Shown: in pieces, positions 27,956 to 36,022 of the stretch
How positions within the stretch are numbered: the first letter of the stretch is position 1
Layout: every line of letters starts with the position of its first letter
From: an uncultured Polycyclovorans sp.
Lineage (GTDB): Bacteria; Pseudomonadota; Gammaproteobacteria; Nevskiales; Nevskiaceae
DNA: 55,639 nucleotides
NCBI GenBank assembly: GCA_936928855.1
Contig: CAKZHZ010000035.1
Coordinates: 1-55,639 of the forward strand
Direction of reading: 5' to 3'
Position numbers and translations under genes: made by a program
Notes under the pieces: generated by a model
What the model saw: the letters and a program-made list of their open reading frames with translations, nothing else
Databases searched by the model: none
Told to the model about the DNA's origin: nothing

Positions 27956-28146
27956 GTCCTGTCGCTGTGCTGCTGCTGGTGCTCAGCGCCATCGTTGGCG
28001 GCGTGATCGGCGTCTGGCAGGCGCGCCGTCGGGCGCGCCAGGTGGTGGCACAACGCATTGCCGATGCGGTGGAAGCCCGCTTGATCGAGCGCTATGGGCG
28101 CCCCAAGGCTGAGGCGAAACCGCGAGGCTCCGACGGGAAACGCTGA
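27952..28146 (+). CDS. Small single-pass membrane protein
   Basis: 64 residues: one transmembrane helix (VAVLLLVLSAIVGGVIGVW, about 4-22) then a highly basic cytoplasmic tail with RRRARQ and a short amphipathic helix. Start overlaps DUF445 (ATGA) and stop overlaps the next gene (TGATG), which supports it being real despite its size. I do not recognise a family. Confidence 0.75.
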   Translation: MSPVAVLLLVLSAIVGGVIGVWQARRRARQVVAQRIADAVEARLIERYGRPKAEAKPRGSDGKR

Positions 28147-28961
28147 TGCACAGGCTGCAGCGCCAAGCATTCAGCGTGTTGTGGCTGCTCGCCGCCTGCC
28201 AGCCCGCCGGCGCGGCGACGCTGCCGGAGCAGATGCAATGTCTGCGCGACAATCTGCCATCGGCGTGGGTGGCCCGGATGACCGTGCACGCCGAGGATGC
28301 CGAGGGCGGCACGCTGACACAGACCCTCGTCTATGCGGATCGGCGTGACGAAGCACGCGAGCGCGTTGCCACCGTCGTGCAGTTCCTGTCGCCGGAGCAC
28401 CTTCGCGGGCTGGCACATCTGTACCTGCAGCGGGGCGATCGTCGGCGACAGTTCAGCTACCTGCCGGCGCTCGACAGGACGCGCGAGGTGACCGGGGGGG
28501 ACGGTGGCATTCCGGTGTTGGATGGCGTGCCCGGACTGGCCGACCTGGAGGCGCTCTGGCGGTGGCCGGCGCAGGCCGCGATATCACTTGGTCCCGTGAC
28601 CCGGCAGGACGGTCATGCGGTTCAGGTGATCCGGGCCAATCGTCGGGTCGCCAACGCACAGGGGGTGGGGTTCGAGCGTTTCGAAGGGCAGCTGGACCTG
28701 CACACCTGCCTGATCATCAGCGGAACGCTGCGGGATGCCGACGGACAGCGGCTGATCGGCATGACAGCGGATCGCCGCAGTCTGCAGGCCTTCGGGCCCC
28801 ACTGGCTGGCGCGGCGGATCGAAATTGCGCCCACTCGCAGTGGCGGGCGAGCCGTCATCAGTCTGGATGCGGTTAACGTCGATCCGGTGTTTCCGAGCGG
28901 CAGTTTTGACCCTCAGCGCTTTCACCGCGTCGGTCTGGCGCCGCTGGCCGGAGGCCATTGA
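28146..28961 (+). CDS. LolA-like outer membrane lipoprotein-sorting family protein
   Basis: 271 residues with a signal peptide (VLWLLAACQPAGA; the cysteine may be a lipidation site, but AACQ is not a good lipobox). The mature part has the curved antiparallel sheet pattern of LolA-like proteins that accompany RND/MMPL exporters: DRRDEARERVATVVQFLSP, RRQFSYLPALDRTREV, then strands ending at VNVDPVFPSGSFDPQRF. It is last of a four-gene operon; no transporter gene is adjacent. Substrate binding (lipid or lipoprotein) is inferred. Confidence 0.75.
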   Translation: MHRLQRQAFSVLWLLAACQPAGAATLPEQMQCLRDNLPSAWVARMTVHAEDAEGGTLTQTLVYADRRDEARERVATVVQFLSPEHLRGLAHLYLQRGDRRRQFSYLPALDRTREVTGGDGGIPVLDGVPGLADLEALWRWPAQAAISLGPVTRQDGHAVQVIRANRRVANAQGVGFERFEGQLDLHTCLIISGTLRDADGQRLIGMTADRRSLQAFGPHWLARRIEIAPTRSGGRAVISLDAVNVDPVFPSGSFDPQRFHRVGLAPLAGGH

Positions 28962-28990
28962 AGAGCGCCAAAACACCGTTCCGAAGCGGC

Positions 28991-29019
28991 TTGGAGCGTC
29001 CAGAAAATCCGTGTACAGT
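28991..29019 (+). promoter_or_regulatory. Promoter of the cold-shock gene with long leader
   Basis: TTGGAG (28991-28996), 17-bp spacer, TACAGT (29014-29019). Transcription from about 29026 gives a 5' leader near 187 nt before the ATG at 29213. A long untranslated leader is characteristic of cspA-type mRNAs whose structure responds to temperature. Confidence 0.5.
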
Positions 29020-29212
29020 CGATCAGGCAGTCGTTTCAGGTCGTCAGAGGGGTGGCGTGGAGGTGGCTCGGGGATTTCGTCTTCCGCAGCGGGGGCGGCG
29101 TTCCGATGAGGCGTACCGGCGCCATCGTGGACAGGGGGCCTGGGCGGTTGCGGGTTGCGGTCCGCGACCGCATTTATTTTTTGGTGTTTTCTAGTAGGGA
29201 AGGGACAGTCAC

Positions 29213-29428
29213 ATGACGACCGAGGTTGCCACCGGTACGGTGAAGTGGTTCAACGATGCCAAAGGGTTTGGCTTCATCACGCCGGAATCCGGCGGTGAGG
29301 ATCTGTTCGCGCACTTCCGCGAGATCCAGGGCACGGGCTTCAAGACACTCAAAGAAGGCCAGCGCGTGCAGTTCGAAATCCGCAAGGGTCCGAAGGGGCT
29401 CCAGGCCGCCGCTATCCGGCCGCTCTGA
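29213..29428 (+). CDS. CspA family cold-shock protein
   Basis: 71-residue single cold-shock domain, an RNA chaperone. GTVKWFNDAKGFGFI contains RNP1 and DLFAHF is the RNP2 equivalent (usually DVFVHF). The last strand is ALGPKG-like (RKGPKGLQAAAI). It has its own promoter, a long leader and a strong terminator, so it is monocistronic. Confidence 0.97.
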   Translation: MTTEVATGTVKWFNDAKGFGFITPESGGEDLFAHFREIQGTGFKTLKEGQRVQFEIRKGPKGLQAAAIRPL

Positions 29429-29445
29429 CAGGTTCGCTGGAATTG

Positions 29446-29477
29446 AAGGCCGCAGCCCGTCGGGCTGCGGCCTTTTT
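29446..29477 (+). terminator. Rho-independent terminator after the cold-shock gene
   Basis: Stem GGCCGCAGCCC / GGGCTGCGGCC with a 3-base loop, preceded by AA and followed by TTTTT. It also lies at the 3' end of the convergent acyl-CoA dehydrogenase gene (stop at 29488). Confidence 0.93.
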
Positions 29478-29487
29478 CGTGGGGGCG

Positions 29488-30645
29488 TCAGCGGCGTTTG
29501 CCGGGCAGCGTTCCCATCAGCTTGCAGATGATGCCCAGCATGATCTCGTCGGCGCCGCCACCGATGGAGATCAGGCGGCTGTCCCGATAGGCGCGGGTGA
29601 TGTTGCTGTCCCACATGAAGCCCTGTCCGCCCCAGTACTGCAGCACACCGTCGGTCACTTCGCGTGAAACGCGGCCGGCCTTGAGCTTGGCCATGGAGCA
29701 GAGCATTGCTGCATCCTTGCCAGCCACGTAGTCCTCGGTGGCCTGATAGACCAGTGCCTTGAGGCATTCCACTTCGGTGCGCAACTCCGCGAGTCGGAAG
29801 TGCACCACCTGATTGTCCAGGAGGGACTGTCCGAACGCCTTCCGCTGGCGGGTGTAGTCAATCGTTTCGTCGATCAGGTTGAACAGGCCATCGATGGTCG
29901 AGGCGGCACCGTACAGACGCTCCTCCTGAAACTGCATCATCTGGTACATGAAGCCTGCGCCTTCCTGGCCGATCAGGTTGCGTTGGGGGACGCGGACCTC
30001 GTCGAAGAAGATCATGGCTGTATCCGAGGCGCGCATCCCCAGTTTGTCCAGCTTGGTGTTGCGTTCAACGCCCTTGGCGTCCAGCGGCACCACGATCAGA
30101 CTCTTGTTCTGATGGGCCTTGCCCTCGCCAGTGTTGACCAGGGTGCAGGCCCAGTCCGCCTGCGTGCCATTGGTGATCCACATCTTGGAGCCGTTGATGA
30201 CATAGTCACCGCCCTCCTTGCGAGCGGTGGTCTTGATGCTGGCGACGTCGGAGCCGGCGCCCGCCTCGGATACGGCGATCGAGCAGCACATGTCGCCGGC
30301 AATCACGGGTGCCAGGTACGTCTTGCGCAGCTCATCCGAGCCGAAGCGCGCCAGTGCCGGCGTTGCCATATCGGTGATCACCCCAAGGGCCATGGGCAAG
30401 GATCCGTTAGTGCAGTTGCCGAGGGCCTGCGCGAACATCACTTCGTAGGAGTAGTCCAGGCCTTGGCCCCCGTAGGCCTCGGGCTTGTTGATGCCGAGCA
30501 GACCGAGGGTGCCCATCTTTTTGAGCACTTCATGGGCAGGCCAGATGCCGGCGGCCTCCCACTCCGGAACATGCGGATTGAGTTCGTCCTGAACGAACTT
30601 GCGTACGGTGTCGTAGAGGGCGCTGTGCTCAGTGGTAACAATCAT
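29488..30645 (-). CDS. Acyl-CoA dehydrogenase, AtuD/isovaleryl-type
   Basis: 385 residues, the usual homotetrameric acyl-CoA dehydrogenase length. FAD and substrate motifs: SIAVSEAGAGSD, WITNGTQADW, DKLGMRASDT, GGQGFM and a C-terminal RDSRLISIGGGADEIML. The position that holds the catalytic Glu in short/medium-chain enzymes (xEGTS) is Gly here. A Glu in QEERLYGAAST (helix G) matches the isovaleryl/long-chain/AtuD arrangement, so a branched or isoprenoid acyl-CoA substrate is likely. GGAG lies 8 bp before the ATG. The name citronellyl-CoA dehydrogenase is possible but not proven. Confidence 0.9.
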   Translation of the reverse strand: MIVTTEHSALYDTVRKFVQDELNPHVPEWEAAGIWPAHEVLKKMGTLGLLGINKPEAYGGQGLDYSYEVMFAQALGNCTNGSLPMALGVITDMATPALARFGSDELRKTYLAPVIAGDMCCSIAVSEAGAGSDVASIKTTARKEGGDYVINGSKMWITNGTQADWACTLVNTGEGKAHQNKSLIVVPLDAKGVERNTKLDKLGMRASDTAMIFFDEVRVPQRNLIGQEGAGFMYQMMQFQEERLYGAASTIDGLFNLIDETIDYTRQRKAFGQSLLDNQVVHFRLAELRTEVECLKALVYQATEDYVAGKDAAMLCSMAKLKAGRVSREVTDGVLQYWGGQGFMWDSNITRAYRDSRLISIGGGADEIMLGIICKLMGTLPGKRR

Positions 30646-30682
30646 TACCGATACTCCATGAAATGTCGTGGCTATGGTTTGG

Positions 30683-30711
30683 TTATAGAGGCGTTTGTAT
30701 CGCTACGTCAA
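30683..30711 (-). promoter_or_regulatory. Promoter of the AtuD-like acyl-CoA dehydrogenase gene
   Basis: On the minus strand TTGACG (30706-30711), 17-bp spacer, CTATAA (30683-30688). Leader of roughly 30 nt to the ATG at 30645. No palindrome is visible over it. Confidence 0.6.
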
Positions 30712-30745
30712 CGAAGAAGTCGCGAGGTTGCCGACGTAACAGGAG

Positions 30746-31540
30746 TTACCGATCTGGCGATGTGTCAGGGGCTGTCAGCAGGTCGATGCGCAACGCGAAC
30801 AGGTGTGGCCAGCATTTTCCGGTGACCAGCAGCAGGCGGCGGTCGGCGTCCCATGCGATGCCGTTGAGCACGTGATCGCGTGGGCGGAACCCGGGCGGAG
30901 GGTCGAAATGATTGCGGAGCGTCGCGAGATCCAGCCAGGCTTCCACCCGTCCGGTGTCGGGGTGAATGATCGCGATTCGATCGGTGAGCCAGACGTTGGC
31001 GAAGAGGCGTCCATCGATGAATTCGAGTTCGTTGAGATGGATCACTTCGCGGTCGCCGTCACGTACATGGATGCGGTCGATGACGGCGCCGCTGGCGGGG
31101 TCGATCCGCTGCACGAACGCGCTGCCGTCGCTCAGAAAAATTTGCGCGCCATCGCTCGCCAGCCCCCATCCTTCGCCGGAAATTTCGAACTGACTTTCAC
31201 GTCGACCATCGAGGTCGTAGATGAAGCCTTTGCGGCTGCGCCAAGTGACCTGCCAGAGGCGCTCGTTGACCACCGTGATGCCTTCTCCGAAATAACGGTC
31301 ATCGAGCGTTACAGACGGCTTTATGGTACGTCCAGTAACATCGCGGAAATGCAGGTGTGACGTGCCATATCCGCCTGTCGACTCGATCAGAATATTGTCG
31401 TGCAGCAGCAGTCCCTGGGTGAAGTCGCGGGTGTCGTGAGGGTAGGTTTCGACAATCGAGAAGGACGCTGCCGGCGCGGCCTCGGAGGCCACTCCAGGGG
31501 GTGTGATCAGGGTGAAAATCAGGAGGGCGAAGTGGCGCAT
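30746..31540 (-). CDS. Glutaminyl-peptide cyclotransferase (plant/bacterial type)
   Basis: 264-residue exported enzyme converting N-terminal Gln to pyroglutamate. After the signal peptide (FALLIFTLITPPGVAS) the five-bladed propeller family signature appears: DTRDFTQGLLLHDN, ESTGGYGTS, YFGEGITVVN, GWGLASDG, LNELEFIDGRLFANVW and LNGIAWDADRRLLLVTGKCWP. The key acidic and tryptophan residues of the family (FGEG, NELE, TGK.W) are present. It is divergent from the histone-like gene. Confidence 0.93.
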   Translation of the reverse strand: MRHFALLIFTLITPPGVASEAAPAASFSIVETYPHDTRDFTQGLLLHDNILIESTGGYGTSHLHFRDVTGRTIKPSVTLDDRYFGEGITVVNERLWQVTWRSRKGFIYDLDGRRESQFEISGEGWGLASDGAQIFLSDGSAFVQRIDPASGAVIDRIHVRDGDREVIHLNELEFIDGRLFANVWLTDRIAIIHPDTGRVEAWLDLATLRNHFDPPPGFRPRDHVLNGIAWDADRRLLLVTGKCWPHLFALRIDLLTAPDTSPDR

Positions 31541-31564
31541 GTCGTCATCGTGGTCGGAGGCGTG

Positions 31565-31593
31565 TTGCTTTTTTCTAGGCGCATCAGTAGAAC
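31565..31593 (+). promoter_or_regulatory. Promoter candidate of the histone H1-like gene
   Basis: TTGCTT (31565-31570), 17 bp, TAGAAC (31588-31593) in the 133-bp region divergent from the glutaminyl cyclase gene; a leader of about 75 nt precedes GGAGGTGAG and the ATG at 31674. Confidence 0.4.
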
Positions 31594-31673
31594 GTCAAGT
31601 CCATGGAACTTCAGATGCCGTTTCCATCGCATGCGCGGGCGTTCCGCGGACGACGTACACGGAGGTGAGTAAC

Positions 31674-32321
31674 ATGGCGAGTACCCCTGATTTGAACGAT
31701 CAGATTCCGGCCGCAGCCGCGGCTGATGCACCTGCAGCGACCCCCAAGAAGGCAGCCGCAAAGAAGAAGGTAACCAAGAAGCCGGCAGCGAAGAAAGCTG
31801 CGGCGAAGAAGCCGGCCGCCAAGAAGGCAGCTGCCAAGAAGAAGCCTGCTGCCAAGAAGCCTGCTGTCAAAAAAGCTGCGGCGAAAAAGCCCGCTGCGAA
31901 GAAGGCAGCGGTGAAGAAGAAGCCGGCGGCGAAGAAGGCTGCGGCGAAGAAGCCCGCCGTCAAGAAGGCCGCTGCCAAGAAACCTGCCGCGAAGAAGGCC
32001 GCCGCCAAGAAGCCGGCAGCCAAGAAGCCGGTGAAGAAGGCGGCTGCCAAGACCAAGGCCGTTGCCAAGAAAGCTGCGGCGAAGAAGCCCGCCGCCAAGA
32101 AGGCAGTGAAGAAGGTGGCAGCGAAGGCGAAGGCTGTTGCCAAAAAGCCTGCAAAGAAAGTGGCGGCCAAGAAGCCGGTGAAGAAGGCGGCTGCCAAGAC
32201 CAAGGCCGTTGCCAAGAAGCCGGCGAAGCCTGCGAAGAAGGTGGCGGCCAAGGCCACCAAGGCGGTCAAGGCTGTCGTCAAGAAGGCCAAGTCCGCCGCG
32301 AAGGCGAAAAAGGCCAAGTAA
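31674..32321 (+). CDS. Histone H1-like Lys/Ala/Pro-repeat DNA-binding protein
   Basis: 215 residues built almost wholly of KKPAAKKAAAKKPA-type repeats from about residue 25 to the end, with a short acidic-neutral head (MASTPDLNDQI). The composition resembles the C-terminal tail of eukaryotic histone H1, AlgP/AlgR3 of Pseudomonas and HctB-like proteins, which bind and condense DNA. The repeat number of such genes varies by slippage between strains. A good ribosome site (GGAGGTGAG) marks the start. A GC-rich hairpin follows the stop. Confidence 0.88.
   Translation: MASTPDLNDQIPAAAAADAPAATPKKAAAKKKVTKKPAAKKAAAKKPAAKKAAAKKKPAAKKPAVKKAAAKKPAAKKAAVKKKPAAKKAAAKKPAVKKAAAKKPAAKKAAAKKPAAKKPVKKAAAKTKAVAKKAAAKKPAAKKAVKKVAAKAKAVAKKPAKKVAAKKPVKKAAAKTKAVAKKPAKPAKKVAAKATKAVKAVVKKAKSAAKAKKAK
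31730..32315 (+). repeat. Degenerate AAG/GCC-rich tandem coding repeat
   Basis: In-frame low-complexity array encoding AAKKPAAKK-like units of varying length. It makes the opposite strand open over its whole length, so antisense reading frames here are artefacts. Likely prone to expansion, contraction and assembly error. Confidence 0.85.
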
Positions 32322-32334
32322 GCCTTTACGCGTT

Positions 32335-32360
32335 CCCGGGCGGGCGGAGGCCCGCCCGGG
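32335..32360 (+). terminator. GC-rich hairpin after the histone H1-like gene
   Basis: Perfect 11-bp stem CCCGGGCGGGC / GCCCGCCCGGG, 4-base loop GGAG. No T-run follows, so it may be a weak or factor-assisted terminator or an mRNA stabiliser. Confidence 0.55.
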
Positions 32361-32423
32361 GGTGCGGCAGTTGGTCCGGGGCACTACACTGGCGCTCGTC
32401 CGCATGATCTCCAAGAGCGCTTC

Positions 32424-33290
32424 ATGATTCGTAGCATGACCGGCTTTGCCCGGGTCGAACGTCAGACACCCCATGGCCGGTTCAGTTGGGAGATGCGAGC
32501 GGTCAACCACCGCTATCTCGACCTGAGCTTCAAACTTCCCGAAGAGTTCCGTGTGCTGGAGAACGAGCTTCGCAGCGCCGCCGGGGACGTGGTGTCTCGG
32601 GGCAAGGTGGAGATCGCCCTGCGTTATCAGCGCGAAGTGGCTGCCGGCACCGCCATCGAGCTGGACGCCGAGCGTCTGGCGCAACTGCGCGACGCCATTG
32701 ATCTGGTCGGTGAGTCGATGGGCCCCATGGCGGTTGCCGATCCGTTGCGCGTGCTGGCCTATCCCGGCGTGGTGCGTGCCGAACAGACTGACCTGTCGCC
32801 GCTGATCGCCAGCGCCCGAGTTGCGTTCGACGAGCTGTTGGCAGATTTCACCGCAACCCGCACCCGCGAAGGTGAGCGGTTGCAGGCTTTCATGATCGAG
32901 CGTTGCGACAGCTTGCTGGTTCAGGTCGACCGGGTGCGGGAACGCTATCCCGACGTGCGTTCGCAGTGGCTCGACCGCCTGCGCTCGCGCTGCGCGGAGT
33001 TGGGCGTCGAGGTCGAACCAGCACGGCTGGCGCAGGAGGTTGCCGTGGCAGCCACCCGCCTGGATGTGGACGAGGAGCTGTCCCGTCTGGCGGCACACAT
33101 CGCCGAGGTCCACAAGATTCTCAAGCGGCGCGAAGCTGTCGGGCGGCGACTTGATTTCCTGATGCAGGAACTCAACCGCGAAGCCAACACCCTGTCCTCC
33201 AAAAGCCAGGATGCCGAGATGACGCGCTGCGGCGTCGACATGAAAGTGCTCATCGAGCAGATGCGCGAACAGGTACAGAACGTCGAGTAA
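32424..33290 (+). CDS. yicC: YicC family endoribonuclease
   Basis: 288 residues. The N-terminal MIRSMTGFAR and EMRAVNHRYLDLSFKLPE and the C-terminal QELNREANTLSSKSQD are the family signatures. YicC proteins are RNases involved in small-RNA and stationary-phase control. TACACT (32385-32390) may be the -10 box. In many proteobacteria yicC is next to gmk; here gmk lies 16.5 kb away. Confidence 0.96.
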   Translation: MIRSMTGFARVERQTPHGRFSWEMRAVNHRYLDLSFKLPEEFRVLENELRSAAGDVVSRGKVEIALRYQREVAAGTAIELDAERLAQLRDAIDLVGESMGPMAVADPLRVLAYPGVVRAEQTDLSPLIASARVAFDELLADFTATRTREGERLQAFMIERCDSLLVQVDRVRERYPDVRSQWLDRLRSRCAELGVEVEPARLAQEVAVAATRLDVDEELSRLAAHIAEVHKILKRREAVGRRLDFLMQELNREANTLSSKSQDAEMTRCGVDMKVLIEQMREQVQNVE

Positions 33291-33366
33291 CTGTCGGCGC
33301 GGGCCGGTCACCCGTCAGCGGCTTGTCGGGGGCGCCACGCTGGTGTAGTTTGGGCGCCATAAAAAA

Positions 33367-33378
33367 TGACACTTGTCA
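33367..33378. promoter_or_regulatory. TGACA-N2-TGTCA palindrome upstream of the first RoxA-like gene
   Basis: TGACACTTGTCA, arms of five bases, 47 bp before the start codon. A second TGACA-N2-TGTCA palindrome occurs between metY and rnk (46215-46226). A short inverted repeat TGAGGG-N7-CCCTCA (33381-33399) follows. Operator role is inferred. Confidence 0.4.
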
Positions 33379-33424
33379 GTTGAGGGTTGCGATCCCTCAG
33401 GCGTGCGACGAGGAGGGAGGCGTG

Positions 33425-35935
33425 ATGATGCGACATGACAGACGCGCGGCCGCGATGCTGGCGGTGCTGTGGCTGACCGCCTGCGCGGGCGACTACGACG
33501 GCGTGGGCGGCAGCAGTGGGCTCGGTGGCGGTGGCGGTCAGGCGCGCAATCTGGAGGCGCATTTCAATGACCATGTCGCGCCGACCCTCGATTTCTGTCG
33601 GACCTGCCATGTGCCGGGCGGGATCGCCGATGTGGAAGAGGGTGAGCAGTTCATGCTGTCGGCCAACAGCGGCCAGGATTTCGACAATCTGGTGGCGAGT
33701 TGGGAGCGCCTGGGCGGCAACAACCCGACCTCGCGCATTTTGCTGATGGCCTCCGGTCAGGAGACGCCGCATAGCGGCGGAGCACCATGGCCGGAGGGCA
33801 GCGCGCCCTACCGCAACATGGAGATTCTGCTGAAGTGTCTCGGCGACCCGGAAGGGTGTGCGGGCTATCTCGCCGGTGGTGTCGACGACCCGCTGAGCGA
33901 CCTTCCATTGCTGGGGTCCAAGCGTGCGCGGCATGTCTGGCAGACCTTCTGCGAGGGCGGTGAGGACGGGTCGGTGCAGCCCGACAGCGCGATGCTGCCG
34001 ACCGATCCGCGCACCCTGGTGCGCCCAGGCATCAACCCCGACCGGGCGGTGTACTTCAATGCCTTCTGGGAGAACTGTCACGCCAACCTTCCGGATGATC
34101 AGCAGCATCCCAAGACATGTGGTGAATACCGCAGTCGACGGGATCGCGGTTTTCACTTTCTGCAGGATGACCTGTCCGCCGATGGCGGACTCACCGGGGT
34201 GACCACTGCCGAGGAGCACAACGCGACCTGGCAGAAATGGGGGCTCGATACACGGCCGGCGGACTTCGATGAGATGTTCATATTGCGGTATGGGCTCAAT
34301 CCGGCGCCCTTCCGCAATCCGTATCCGTTGCCCGGCGAGGATCCCAATCAGACCGAAGGCGGGACGGGTCAGCTGCCGTTGGGCCTGCGGCAGATCCGCG
34401 ACAACGAAGGTCGCTGGACGGGGAACATCGGACTCGGTGCCTGTTTCGCCTGCCATGGTGGCAGCATCGGCGACAACAGCGACGCGCAAGCGGTGATCGG
34501 CATCGAGAACCTGGGGCTTGGCAACAACAACTTCGACACCCTGATGTTCGCCCGCGACGGGATGCCGACCGCGGGGACTGCGCTGGCGCCCGTGTTGCCG
34601 CCCGTCGACACGCTGACGCTGTTCAACATCGGCATCAAGCAGCGGGGTCAGAACAATGCCGTCGGGGCATTCGAGCTGCTGGTGACACTGCTCGATTTCG
34701 ACACCCTTGGCGTCAATCCCGATCCGGTCAAGACCCTGATCTCGCCGACGGGTGTGATCGATCAGTCGCACCCGCTGGCTCATACCCAGGATACTCCGGC
34801 CTGGTGGAATTTCGGCTCGCGGCCACGCAAGTTCTTCGATGCCGGCGTGTCCAGCGACAGCACCCGCATCATCATGGCGGCGGGCCCCGCCACCGCCTCC
34901 ACACTGTTCAGCCTGAGTGGGGAGCCATTCCGTGATCGCATCAAGGCCTATGACCTGGATGTGGCGAACTACTTCCTGTCCCTGGAATCGCCGACCTTTC
35001 CCGGCAGCATCGACACCGCTCTGGCGGAGCAGGGAGCGGTGTTGTTCCACAGCAAGGACCTGTGGGCGGTGCCGGCCAATGCCGACCGGCCTCGGCCCTC
35101 CGGCGGCAACGGATCGTGTGCCTCCTGCCACGGTGCCTACTCACCCCGTTACGTTCATGATCCCGGATACCTGGAGACGCCTGCGCTGGAGGGGGTGGCG
35201 GGACACATCGTGCCGCTCGATGTGATCGGCACCGACCCGGCCCGTTCCGACATGCTTACGCCTACGCTGCGTCAGCGCTGGGCCACGACCTACTGGGGCT
35301 ATCCGGACAACCTAGAGGGCTGGACGCCGCCGCAGCAGAAGGACCCGGTAACGGAGCTGCTCGACGATCTGCTGCCGCGTGCCGGAGGGGCCTTGCAGCC
35401 ACCGCTGGCACGGGTGGTGGGGGTGTGTGAGTGGGAGCAGACGGTCATCGGCTACCAGGCCCCACCGCTCTACGGAACCTGGGCGACCGCACCCTACTTT
35501 CACAATGGTTCGGTTCCGACCATCGAAGCGGTGCTGGACTCCCGCAAGCGGTATCCGATCTGGCAGCGGCAACTGCAGACGCTGGGGCCGGTGACCGGCT
35601 TCGACCAGAGTCTGGCGCGTGCCTATGACTTCGACGCGCTGGGCTGGAAGCACACGCCACTGGACTGCGCCGACATTCCCGGTACCGGGCTGTACAACTG
35701 CAATCCGCTGAATGCCGAGAGCCCATCACTGGTGCAACTGGTGACCAATTTCCTCAACCAGACGGTGGCGTTGACCGGCATCGTCCCGGTGCCTGACCTG
35801 AACCCGGACGGTTTTGACCGCCGACTGGTGTTCGATACCCGGGTGCTGGGCAATGACAATGGCGGTCACGACTTCAGTGATGCGCTGACCGATCAGGAGC
35901 GGGCGGCCATCATGGAATACCTGAAAACACTGTAG
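33425..35935 (+). CDS. RoxA/MauG-like multiheme cytochrome c lipoprotein (paralog 1)
   Basis: 836 residues. Signal peptide with lipobox LTAC (Cys20) predicts a lipoprotein with a Gly-rich linker. Three CxxCH haem sites: Cys58-His62 (FCRTCH), Cys340-His344 (CFACH) and Cys565-His569 (CASCH). An N-terminal domain with NNPTSRILLMASGQETPHSGG resembles planctomycete-type c cytochrome modules. The rest (RGQNNAVGAFEL, TPAWWNF, CASCHGAYSP, PLYGTWATAPYFHNGS) resembles the rubber oxygenase RoxA/di-haem peroxidase group. RoxA, as I recall, has two haems, so the N-terminal one is extra. The start is chosen by AGGAGGGAGG at 33411. It is followed by an acyl-CoA dehydrogenase and hydratase. Substrate unknown. 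Confidence 0.8.
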   Translation: MMRHDRRAAAMLAVLWLTACAGDYDGVGGSSGLGGGGGQARNLEAHFNDHVAPTLDFCRTCHVPGGIADVEEGEQFMLSANSGQDFDNLVASWERLGGNNPTSRILLMASGQETPHSGGAPWPEGSAPYRNMEILLKCLGDPEGCAGYLAGGVDDPLSDLPLLGSKRARHVWQTFCEGGEDGSVQPDSAMLPTDPRTLVRPGINPDRAVYFNAFWENCHANLPDDQQHPKTCGEYRSRRDRGFHFLQDDLSADGGLTGVTTAEEHNATWQKWGLDTRPADFDEMFILRYGLNPAPFRNPYPLPGEDPNQTEGGTGQLPLGLRQIRDNEGRWTGNIGLGACFACHGGSIGDNSDAQAVIGIENLGLGNNNFDTLMFARDGMPTAGTALAPVLPPVDTLTLFNIGIKQRGQNNAVGAFELLVTLLDFDTLGVNPDPVKTLISPTGVIDQSHPLAHTQDTPAWWNFGSRPRKFFDAGVSSDSTRIIMAAGPATASTLFSLSGEPFRDRIKAYDLDVANYFLSLESPTFPGSIDTALAEQGAVLFHSKDLWAVPANADRPRPSGGNGSCASCHGAYSPRYVHDPGYLETPALEGVAGHIVPLDVIGTDPARSDMLTPTLRQRWATTYWGYPDNLEGWTPPQQKDPVTELLDDLLPRAGGALQPPLARVVGVCEWEQTVIGYQAPPLYGTWATAPYFHNGSVPTIEAVLDSRKRYPIWQRQLQTLGPVTGFDQSLARAYDFDALGWKHTPLDCADIPGTGLYNCNPLNAESPSLVQLVTNFLNQTVALTGIVPVPDLNPDGFDRRLVFDTRVLGNDNGGHDFSDALTDQERAAIMEYLKTL

Positions 35936-36022
35936 GGGCTCCGGCCCTTGCGGGCGCGGCGTTGTCGGACCGGCAGCGTCGCGCCTCCCTCACTTTCCAC
36001 AACTGACGTATTAGGAGCCCCG

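Noticed and set aside
31730..32315. CRISPR-like or non-coding tandem repeat
   Set aside because: Repeats are in frame, irregular in length and encode a continuous basic protein; no unique spacers.
31611..33311. Long antisense frame through the histone-like gene and yicC
   Set aside because: Produced by the AAG/GCC repeat reading as Leu/Gly/Arg on the other strand.
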